From contig NMRA01000007.1 of assembly GCA_002633005.1 (NCBI GenBank), positions 1,677,550 through 1,741,549 of the forward strand: a stretch of DNA of 64,000 nt. The letters are read 5' to 3'. The position numbers were made by a program, and so were the translations under genes. The stretch's first letter is position 1. Each line of letters starts with the position of its first letter. Source of the stretch: Phoronis australis (lineage: Eukaryota > Phoronida > Phoronidae). Of the stretch, positions 55,801 through 64,000 are shown piece after piece. Under the pieces are notes generated by a model. The model searched no databases. It had not been told where the DNA came from and saw only the letters and a list, made by a program, of their open reading frames with translations.

Positions 55801-58800
55801 AATAATAATAATAATAAAGATAAAATACAACAGATATATCTAGTAAGAGTTATCTCCACATGTTACCACGTGAAGGTATTTTGAGTTGAAAAGAGAATGA
55901 CATTATCTTGTAATCTTGGGCTTCAAAAGCTATGCTAAGGGACCATTTATGCTTTTGATAACTGGGCGTCATTTCTGCCGCTTCAGTCCCTTACCGATAC
56001 TTTTCAATTCCTATTCAACCTGAAACGTTTTTGCTGTACTATTTTGAGGGCATTCTACAAATGTGGTGGTCTGCCACATTTTGTTTGGTAGGTGAGTCGA
56101 CTGACGGTCGAGTTCGTCTCACAAGCTGTCTCTTCTCCCAGTTTTGTCACGAGAGCGCGCAGTCTACTAACGCTTTTCTGATCCCGTGAGCCCGGTGCGC
56201 GCGCTTTGGTGATTGTGTTCACTGAGTTGCCAGGTCATCACTGTGACAATGCGATGACCGGACTTTGCTTGTTCACAACTAGTACAGACGGGTAACCAAA
56301 CCCACCAAACTAGATTACATAAGTTCGTTAATGTTTGGTCATCCACATATTTTTTGAAACCTAGTTTGGTGGAGTTGGTAAAAAACCAATCGGCAAACAG
56401 CAGAAAGTCATGTGATAATCAATCTGCAATTTGATAGCCTCCATGAAAGAGTTTAACAAACAAAGCATACATTACATAATAACCGCACACCCAAACACCA
56501 GAAAACACTATAATCCCGAAACTGGCGAATGTAGTGTGTCGCGAGGGAGACCCCCATCCCCCTCCTCAACCCCTTTTTTCAAAGCGTCCTTATCAAATAT
56601 TCTCAAATTTTGGAGGAGTCAAAGATATGCTCTATGCTCAGTGCATTTTTATTCCGTGCTGTAGACTACGGCCTAAGTTTCTCTTTACTTCGGTGACAAA
56701 GCACTTCTCAGCAACTGCAAACCAATTACGGAGGCAGACGTTCTCCCACGTTTTGTCTGTTCTCGGTTACAGTCAAAACTATTGTTTTCCCTCATATAAT
56801 TCTCTCCAAATTGCCAACTCAACCAAACACGACCAAGCATTTTGGCAGAGTTTGCTGGTGTGGACTAGTACATCAGTAAACTCGCCAGAGTCTCTCTAAA
56901 CATAGCGACTTGAAATGTTTCCACTTAAATGTCGCTGTTCTTGTCACAGGAAAATCTCCACAGATGTCGTGAAATTCAACGTGTTTCTTTACTCAGCGGA
57001 GTAAATGAAGATTGTTTTTAGGGATAACTTTAGAAGCGCTTCCCGCATCATTGGCGTAAAATTTATTTCTTTTACGCACTGTGATTGCCGAACTCGGGCC
57101 AACGGGCCTATTAAAATTGGAAGGGAAAAAGGACAAAAGACTAACATGGTCCATAGGTCCTCCAAATCGGCCGATTGACTCGAGGACGTGTTGGTTAATC
57201 ATACTTACGCTTTTCTAAAGTGATCCCTGATTTTGCACTAGAATGACATCAAGTTTTCAAACAACGCCGAAATGATCAGATGTTCAACGTGTGTTAGGAA
57301 TCAGGATGTTACTTTTGAAAATGAGAAATCTGGCATAAAACGGATTCAGCAGAGTTTCGCTGAAATCTGACTTGAATAAGATCATAATACAGAAATGGCT
57401 GATCGGTGTCTTACCTCGCGTATTTTCCCTAACGCAAGGTAACAGCATTTCATAAGTTTCAACTGGTTCAATATTCGAGAGTTGTTCTGACTCAGTACTC
57501 GAGAGTGTATGAACTTTGACGAAAGTAAAAACAAACGTTGACCCTAGTCTAGACTTGACAGGTTTATTTCTGTCGCACATTAATTCAAAAGTCCCGGCTG
57601 CGATACAACCTCGTGGCCCCGTGTCACGAAAGCGTTGAATAATGATATTTATGACACGGTTCAAGTGTTGACTGCTACTGCTGCACGGTTAAAAAAAAAT
57701 AATGCGTTCTCAACTCTGCTCTGACTGCACAGCAAGTATGTCACCACTGTTACTATCTCTTGTTACTATTGGTTGTTTCGGGTTTTCAAAATACTTGTCA
57801 CTATTTGTTGCACTGAAACTAAAATTTACGCTTTATTTTTATAGACTCTCTCGGCCAGTATTCTTAGAATATAATGTTTAAATCATTGCAATGTCACTGC
57901 AAAAATGCTTAACCTTCAAAATCCTGTTACGTCCCAGCGGGGTATGTGGTCTAATGATCAAATACTATATCGCTGTCTCCAAACGAATCTAAGTTGGTCA
58001 TAACAAGATGAGGGTTTGGCTTATTCGGTATCACAATAAATGTCGAGTTTTCCAGTCCATTGGACATTTTTTTATATCCAGCGAACGATGAAACATCGTT
58101 ATGGACTTTTGTGCGCCGTGGGTTCATTCGTCGGTCAACCAGAAATGAGACTTGTTACCAATCTCGCCAGAACAAACAGAAATGAATCTTAGGTATTCTT
58201 GTGTCAGAGGGCGCAGTACCTATACAAAGTTACATATTTCATTTGGGGATCTAGGATGTCGTAAAAGGTGGACGCCAACAACATTGTTTGAAGGGGAAAC
58301 GTCATCGTACCCCTTAAAAACATCATACCGACGACTTTTTGGTTGTGTCTGCAGAGGGGGAGGGGTCCTGCCGCCCCTAAATCCGCCTATGTATTTTCTT
58401 CATATTTTGAGTTGCTGAAGGCTCGTGTTGAACGTCATGTTACCTATGAAATTACGTCATAAAATGAAACAACCCACCGATTTCCTGTTGACTTCAACTC
58501 ACATTCACCTAAGTATGCGAATTTTATCAAAACATTTTCAAACAAAGATTCCTAAACAGTAAACGGTCAGTAGATCACGTACATCTTTTCATAGGACGTT
58601 GGAAATATGCGCTAAAACGCACCGACAGACATTTTGGTGTCGGAATACAGTTTTCTCCCACGGGGACTATCGGCCAAGTTTGAAGCCTGGGAGTCTTTTA
58701 ATTTACTTCATTTACTAAAATCAGTCACGACGTTGTGACTGTGTAATGTTATTAGTCCCCATTGTTGCTTTTATTGCAAATTAATGGCTGGTTAAATTGT

Positions 58801-61800
58801 TTTTCAAATGAAGATGCCTGGAAGATATAAATAGATTGTTCTTATCAATAGAGGGCTTATGCTCAAAATGTAAACAACTTGTTTAAAAGTTGGAGCAAAT
58901 TTATGGTTTTGCTCGGAGTCCTTTAGATTACTGTCTTAAATTTCAGCTTCATCAAATTTTGCAAGAACTCGGTATGATGATGTCCTATGTCAGTGTAGCG
59001 CACCGTGTATACGCGTATTTTGGCCACATAGTGCTATAATTATGTGAAATACTTGAATAAAACTAAGTATCAAGAGTGTCTGAGTGAAGCTTGACTTGTT
59101 CGTTTCAAGATGATAGATGCTGGCGTTTTCACACTGCAATATTAACTATATTTAAATGAAAATGTTAACTAATGGACAATAGCCACATTAAAAATACCCA
59201 GTTTGAAATGTGTTCATACAGAACGGAAGTCCCCCTGGTCTGTAGCTTGGGGTTTAGCAGCATCTGCGGGAAATATTTCAAGAATAGTTTTTTTTTCAAA
59301 AACGCATTATTTCGAAAATAGGCGCATGGGCCTCCATACGTACTTATACGGTATGTACATAGTCAACTCAAAATTACCAAAAATATGCGTATTTAGGCGC
59401 ATTGCCTATAATTGAAATAATGCGTATTTTCAAAGACATTTTGACTTCAGTCACTTACGCACATAGACTTTACGTCTTTGCGTCTAAGCTTCTCTTGTAG
59501 GCGCAGGCGGATATACCTTGCATTTGTGCATATCCGGAATTTTGAATACTTTTGATTTAATTTTAGTATTATTGAATTCACGTCTACGTCTATCATATAG
59601 TAACGGATAAGCAAAGTTTAATTCACATAATATTTAGAACTGTACTCCCAGCGCGTTTCCTCACGTGCTTCGTAGGTGCATGCGCCTAATTCCGGATATA
59701 GTTACAACTTCACGGATTCAGGGAATAGGGTTCATAGGGTCATGCGCCTATGGGGCCTGTATCCAAAAATAGGCGCGCGCATTCTCTTATTTGTGGAACA
59801 CTCGAATAAAACCAAGGAGTAAATTGTGAAAATAAAGGTTGTCCCAAAAACGTACTTACACTACAGTACAACGCCCGGGATCAGACTCCGCGCCCCCATC
59901 AACTGGATGATTACAAGTTGCTTTGAAAGTAGGTGAGTGAGCTGTCCCGAAGAGCTGCGTATGCACGGGAATGGCAAACAAGTCAGTTTTGGAGAACGAA
60001 TATTTATCACGCAATGCTACAGGAAATTCAAAATCGGAAAGTGCAAATAGAAACAATTAACATTTCTTCCAAGTCAACAAACACTGCATTCATTCTGGTT
60101 TAAAGTTTTTAGAACCAAAATAAAGTTCTCTTTTTGTTCACCTCTTCATGAAATTAAAGTTTGTTTCTAAGTCAATGAACTACGCATTTATTGCCATTTG
60201 AGGTGTACGTACATTTTTGTGATACCCTGTATTGTATGACTGAATTTACTTATCCGTTGTAAAATAGTAGACGTTGGCGTGGATCCAGTTTACCATTAAC
60301 GAATATAGGAAAAGCACTAAAAACGGATGCAAACACGTCAAAATACCCTGTTTGAAATATGCGTATTTAGAAGGATTAGTCGCCTGCCCCTTTGCTGTAC
60401 GTTCAGGTGCACATACGGTAGAGCACAATTTTTGCGAAACCGTTGTGTTTCACGCGCATTGACGTGTAATGATTTGAGCTCCTCATTCAAGGATGGGTTC
60501 AACCAAAGTTCACCAAAGCATGTATACTGAATGAACTCAACAAAAAATAGATTTTATGGGATTGACAATTGTTTGCTTGTGCCTTAATTTCAATGTTATC
60601 TCTCCTCGCGACATCGTTCTTATTTTTAGGGCTCAAATTTCTATGTTTTCGAAGAATACGTTACGAAAATGTCTCGTATGAACACTTTCAATCGCCTTTC
60701 AAGTCATGTCAAATTTTACACCCATCAAATATTTTAGCATATAGGTAGGTGAGTAGATCTAAATCTCATTTAGTACTAACAAAATATCATAAATAGCCCT
60801 ATCCCACATCCAGTGTACATACACACAATTAAATGAACAACAAAAAGTGTGAAAGACCAATTGTCCTTTTTTATGTGTTGACAAAGACTGGTGCGACCTG
60901 CGCATTGTGGGGATTCTAATCACCAGTTTACTGCATATGTAGGTTTTAATCTGCTGCGAATGAACGCGCATGTGACGTCTTCTATCATTGAAAATGATTT
61001 TCTGTACAGGAAATCTCGTGCGAAGCACTGAAAAAATCCAAGAACGGGCGCTCATCAGTTTTCCGATTTTGAAGTTTAGTTAATGTTACTATTAAAACCT
61101 AGTTCACTATCACTGGGTATCATATATAATTGCAATTTTTGTTGAAATATTGTCCCACAATTAAGTTACTCTGCTTGTCTGTTCAAAAAGCAATCTCTTT
61201 TAAAATAAATTTATTAGGCTCTGTAAGAATTGATCCATCGATACACTAGTTAACAAGCATTTTTCGATATCACACTATCGGAAATTATAATTCCTGGTGT
61301 ATTTGACGTCTAAGAGCTTTTTCATTTCAATTTATCATGTTCTTAATTCTAATTTATTTTTTAATTATTAGTAATTCCTTTCTTGTTGTTTTCAGCCTCA
61401 ATACTCTGAAAAGTCCCGCACAAAGTATGGCAATGTCTACAAATCTCACCAATTGGGAGTGCCAGTCGTGCGTGTATGCGGCGGTGAAAACATGAAGAAA
61501 GTTATTCAAGGAGAGGGCGATATTGTCGCACAATTTTACCCAGCAGCATTGCGCACGTTGCTAGGCAACAAATGTCTGATCAACCAATTGGGAGACAAAC
61601 ACGATCAACTTCATCGAACCATCCGCAAGTGCTTCAGTCACGACACTTTGGAGGGCTTCATACCTCACATACAGGAAATGTTGCAAGACCAACTTCTCGC
61701 GCGATGGTGCGACAAACTTGGAGATTTCGGCGCCTGGGAAGAATGCAGACGGCTCGTGTTCACTCTTGCCTGTTATTCGATGGTTGGTCTAAATTTCGAA

Positions 61801-62585
61801 GAAGATGAAGTGGATTGTTTGTACAAGAACTTTGTCACTCTATTTAAAGGTTTTTTCACAGTCAAAATACCTGCACCGGGTACAACGTATTGTGAAGTAA
61901 GTTATCGGATAAAATTACTGATATCATTATTGTTACTTTAACACACCTAAAGTCTACCTTTGAATAACAGTCGTGAGCAAGTTTCCAGATGCACTGTTAA
62001 ATGTAGATTAAATGTGAATACAGCTGCATTATGTGTCCTTCCCTGTCGTTCAGAAATAAAAAATAAAGTATATCCAGGAAAATTCTTGAAGGAAAAGGTT
62101 ACGAAATGCCAAATAATTAAAAATTAACTACAGTTGAGCGGCGACATGATTACGTACAAAAACGTCTTTTTCAGGCTATGAAGTCGCGGAATATAATTCG
62201 CGAGAAGATTCGCAAAGCGCTGAAAGAAACCACATCCAATCCAAACAGCATGTTAAGCCAAGTTAAAAAGTTGTACAAAGAAAGTCAAGAAGACGAAGAA
62301 ACGTGCCTTCAACTGTGTACAGAGCTGATGTCGTTCGGTCACGAAACTACGAGTGGAACATTCACAGCGCTCATTTACCAGTTGGCATCCCACCCTGACG
62401 TCACGCGCCGAATTCGAGCGGAAATTGACGAACACTACTCACTAGACGCGCGGTCTTCTGAGCCCCTGACGCTCAGTACGTTGAACAAAATGTCCTACAT
62501 CGATGCAGTGGTCAAAGAATCGATGCGCATTTTACCTCCTGTTGCAGGCTTTTACCGAAAAGTTACAAAAACGTTTGAATTAGAG
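47302..62585 (+). CDS. CYP26: CYP26 retinoic acid hydroxylase, first three coding exons (3' end outside window)
   Basis: CYP26 enzymes are ER-bound cytochromes P450 that oxidise and clear all-trans retinoic acid. Exons 47302-47487, 61396-61896 and 62175-62585 join in phase 0 to 366 codons. Residues 1-30 are a hydrophobic membrane anchor, followed by LWDLYF and the proline hinge [17 protein letters not shown], a CYP26 hallmark. Exon 2 has [18 protein letters not shown]. Exon 3 has the helix I oxygen-activation motif FGHETTSG (284-288 GHETT) and the helix K ExxR motif ESMR (344-347) before [10 protein letters not shown]. The heme-cysteine exon(s), about 130 residues, are not seen before 64000 and should lie to the right. 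Intron 1 is 13.9 kb. Vertebrate-type A/B/C assignment is not possible. Confidence 0.95.
47875..47889 (+). promoter_or_regulatory. DR3-like nuclear receptor site in CYP26 intron 1
   Basis: AGGTCA-cag-TGGTCA, 387 bp downstream of exon 1. The first half-site is perfect; the second has T for the usual R. A weak candidate because DR3 is not the RAR preference, but the position is favourable. Confidence 0.25.
49381..49565 (+). repeat. Family E internal copy (empty site for MITE A)
   Basis: Aligns with 52906-53195: 'tagacttcctggagtta', 'tttgaccag', 'cgccaattctcgcagttgtc', 'tgccagtgattcg', 'gaaatcaaag'. It lacks the MITE A insertion found in the other copy. It lies in CYP26 intron 1. Confidence 0.75.
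49610..49720 (+). repeat. tRNA-like (SINE head) segment
   Basis: Reads 'cagtaaagtggttgactgcg', 'ggtgggagtccaattctgc', 'attgaggcggacc'. It resembles the segment at 53226-53330 in order and spacing. The B-box is degenerate. Confidence 0.35.
51080..51560. repeat. Old dispersed repeat, family C copy 2
   Basis: Same orientation and order of shared phrases as 19430-19960. The minus-strand open frame of 130 codons across it is repeat-derived and shares LLLIGSCD with the first copy. It lies in CYP26 intron 1. Confidence 0.5.
52228..52379 (+). repeat. MITE family A, copy 4
   Basis: Starts CAGTTGCGGATTTAGAAGG and ends GGATCCGCCCCTG, with the family interior. Flanks GCACA and GCATT are only a 3-of-5 match, so the target duplication has decayed. 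Confidence 0.88.
52906..53195 (+). repeat. Family E copy interrupted by MITE A
   Basis: Contains 'atccgatttacggtcaaaaa', 'tgttggatgggataga' and 'cgccaattctcgccgttgtc', then is split by MITE A (53042-53153) and resumes 'ttcgctgaaatcaagg'. It matches 49381-49565 on both sides of the insertion. Confidence 0.75.
53042..53153 (+). repeat. MITE family A, copy 5, nested, with 5-bp TSD
   Basis: 112-bp copy with an internal deletion, CAGTGGCAGATT to GGATCCGCCCCTG. It is flanked by the perfect duplication AGACA (53037-53041, 53154-53158). The related uninterrupted copy at 49531 shows the empty site, which confirms the element borders. Confidence 0.95.
53226..53330 (+). repeat. tRNA-like (SINE head) segment
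   Basis: Perfect B-box GGTTCGATTCT (53285-53295), preceded by 'ccagtagagagctgggctgc', then 'gcgaggctgatcgcagaaaa'. No acceptor stem forms. It is probably a tRNA-derived SINE head, similar to 44985-45090 (reverse) and 49610-49720. Confidence 0.45.
54650..54783 (-). repeat. MITE family B, copy 4 (reversed)
   Basis: Reads CCTGGCTCCCGTTCAGTAAC on the left and 'ggtcctagcctctactgaac' then 'gcacgcc' on the right. It carries 'gagaacacgtgactttgac', the reverse of the forward copies. It lies in CYP26 intron 1. Confidence 0.88.
55752..55818. repeat. (AAC)n(AAT)n microsatellite
   Basis: About 15 AAC triplets followed by about 6 AAT triplets without interruption. In CYP26 intron 1. Confidence 0.97.
56302..56372. 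repeat. Fold-back sequence with CCACCAAACTAG arms
   Basis: CCACCAAACTAGATT (56302-56316) pairs with AAACCTAGTTTGGTGG (56357-56372). Weaker pairing extends outward through 'ggtaaccaaac' and 'agttggtaa'. The loop is about 40 bp. Confidence 0.6.
59290..59790. repeat. Cluster of TAGGCGCAT motifs with fold-back
   Basis: AGGCGC appears six times in both orientations: 59319, 59394, 59498, 59680 (reverse), 59742 (reverse), 59770. The first two lie in inverted arms 'aacgcattatttcg' (59301) and 'gaaataatgcgtattttc' (59413-59430). It may be several decayed MITEs of one family or a local motif array. CYP26 intron 1, about 1.6-2.1 kb before exon 2. Confidence 0.55.
61396..61896 (+). CDS. CYP26: CYP26 coding exon 2
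   Basis: Acceptor gttgttttcag/CCTC, donor TGTGAA/gtaagt. 167 codons from [18 protein letters not shown] to [15 protein letters not shown], covering the beta-1 sheet and helices B to F region. It includes [16 protein letters not shown], aligned to the TILGSGCLSNLHD region of CYP26A1. Confidence 0.95.
62175..62585 (+). CDS. CYP26: CYP26 coding exon 3
   Basis: Acceptor gtctttttcag/GCTATG, donor TTAGAG/gtaagt. 137 codons with helix I (FGHETTSG) and the ExxR helix K (KESMR). Confidence 0.95.
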
Positions 62586-64000
62586 GTAAGTAATTATAGC
62601 GTATTATTCAAATATGAATACTCGATTCAACATTCATTCCATGAAATCTAAGTAATAAACTTGTCATTATTGCAATGATCTGTCGCTTTTTAAGCATTAA
62701 AATTTGTTGATTTATCGAAAATTAAGTTACCGTTCTTAAAATCCCAATTGTTTAGTGTCTCAATAAAAATAAAGAAAAAGAAAAAAGTACGACTGCCTTA
62801 ATGGCCTTTGAGAATATCACTTTGCTTGCATTAAATAGATAATCAATTTCAGTGTTCAGATTTGTCGTTCAAAGCGCGACTCCTGGCTCACCGAGTCTAT
62901 TACGTACGCTGTATTACTGCTTAAAAGTTGAAAATGTTTGTAAAACCACTGACGCAGAGGGTGCCTTTAAGCTAGCGTCTGTGTGGAGACATGTGTCTAA
63001 CGACTGTGCCCGCGTGAAACCGGTTCATCTAGAGGTTGAATTGGTCGTGAACGGAGCACCCTTCCTTGTAGTTATTTTTGCTTAAAATTGAGAGACAAGT
63101 GAGCTTTCAGGCCATTGACAAAAGACCAAGGTTTTTATGTTGTTGTCTTTCGATATTACTCCCGCGGATAAAGGAGGGATATGACATCTTGCTTTGCCAA
63201 CGTACTTGTTGGAACAAGTTAATGTCCCCTAGCGTGAAAAGTTAATCTGGCGCCCGACACACACGCACCGTCAACATAGTTTGTTTGATAATGTGAAAAG
63301 CATAAGGAGTCTTTGTAGTGGCAAAAACTAGCTTTTCACCGCTGTTAATTTCAATTATTGTTTTATTTTACTCGCCTCTTGTAATGTGTATTATCTGACC
63401 ATGCGCGCACCCAGTCTAAAAAATGAGGGGCTCGAATTTTTGAGAATGTGGATCTTTTACTAAAAAAACGGGGTACGCCGAATGTTGGTAGTTCCTGCCT
63501 TTCCAGTGGACTTTTGTCTCGTTTTCGACTTTTTCGGACTTTTTTCTTCTCTGAGGCGGACCTTTTTGCCCACTTCGCCAAACGGAGAGGGTCATTCGAG
63601 CCTCCCGAGCCCCTCCTGGGTGCGCGCATGTTGACCATGCTTCAATTTGCTTGGTCCAAGCAGGGCAACTGATTGATGAAAAAGCTAGCATTGTAAAGTT
63701 TGTTGGGTTATAAATTGTTTATTTAAGTGTGTGTGGTGTGAAACAAGTTTTTTTTTTCAATTTAGTCCGTTGAGTTCAGTGAAAATTGGGTAATAAAACG
63801 CCGTATTTTCGTATCGTACTTAGCGTGTTTTTACCAGGTGCTTTCCACTCACAATAGGTTTTCTATTTCAAAGTATGATCGCCAGTATCAGGAATCGCGT
63901 ATGGCACGTCAGAGAAATTAATACGCGTTTAAAGCAGTAGGCCCTATGTTGTCTCCCCATGAACTGGGGCGAGTGAACTTTTGCCTCCAAATATTTTCTT
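62586..64000. other. CYP26 intron 3 (continues past the window)
   Basis: Starts at GTAAGT after exon 3. No exon encoding the heme-binding loop is found to the right edge. Apart from the family D MITE I see nothing else here. Confidence 0.6.
63401..63628 (-). repeat. MITE family D, copy 2 (reversed)
   Basis: Ends ATGCGCGCACCCAG and CTGGGTGCGCGCA. It holds the reverse of 'gggcaaaaaggtccgcctca' found at 30191-30388. The flanks ATCTGACC and TGTTGACC match at 5 of 8 positions, a decayed duplication. It lies in the intron after CYP26 exon 3. Confidence 0.88.

Noticed and set aside
56534-56899. 121-codon plus-strand open frame in CYP26 intron 1
   Set aside because: Overlaps low-complexity C-rich sequence and shows no conserved motif.
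57284-57664. 126-codon minus-strand open frame in CYP26 intron 1
   Set aside because: No recognisable motif, no supporting splice sites, no promoter; treated as chance.
58340-58391. Possible sixth family A MITE
   Set aside because: Only the CCTAAATCCGCC end matches; no second terminus or interior was found.

Overview
This is animal nuclear DNA: genes split into phase-consistent exons with GT/AG borders, introns of up to 13.9 kb, and many short interspersed repeats. CYP26, ASB3, ZFPL1 and NEPRO orthologues together suggest a metazoan, most likely an invertebrate deuterostome such as a hemichordate, cephalochordate or echinoderm. I cannot name the species from sequence alone.

The window holds four protein genes, all joined by hand from exons; no single open reading frame shows them whole. 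(1) 163-1725, plus strand: the last two exons of an ankyrin-SOCS box gene, best matched to ASB3. (2) 6112-11918, minus strand: complete ZFPL1, 6 exons, 384 residues. (3) 12364-21332, plus strand: NEPRO (nucleolus and neural progenitor protein), 8 exons, 640 residues. (4) 47302-62585 and beyond the right edge, plus strand: the first three coding exons (366 residues) of a CYP26 retinoic-acid hydroxylase with a TATA box upstream. ASB3 and ZFPL1 lie tail to tail. ZFPL1 and NEPRO lie head to head with 445 bp between start codons and a perfect ETS/GABP-type motif between them, as in housekeeping bidirectional promoters. The genes act in separate processes (ubiquitin ligase adaptor, cis-Golgi structure, nucleolar RNA processing, retinoid clearance), so the grouping is synteny and not a pathway.

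From about 21.6 to 47.0 kb I found no coding exon. This tract and the CYP26 intron 1 (47.5-61.4 kb) carry several families of short non-autonomous DNA transposons, tRNA-related repeats, microsatellites, fold-back sequences and scattered nuclear-receptor or CRE-like motifs. Any CYP26 enhancers should lie here, but I cannot prove any.

I found no new multi-gene system. The most notable observations concern repeats. A tRNA-related SINE has its head closed by a perfect 19-bp inverted repeat. A MITE family has its 5-bp target duplication proven by nested insertion and an empty site elsewhere in the window. A 1.15-kb long-TIR transposon in NEPRO intron 1 carries a CRE palindrome in each arm. A GTTCAGTAACGCTAGGACC MITE family carries CACGTG, and an AGGCGCA motif cluster sits in CYP26 intron 1.
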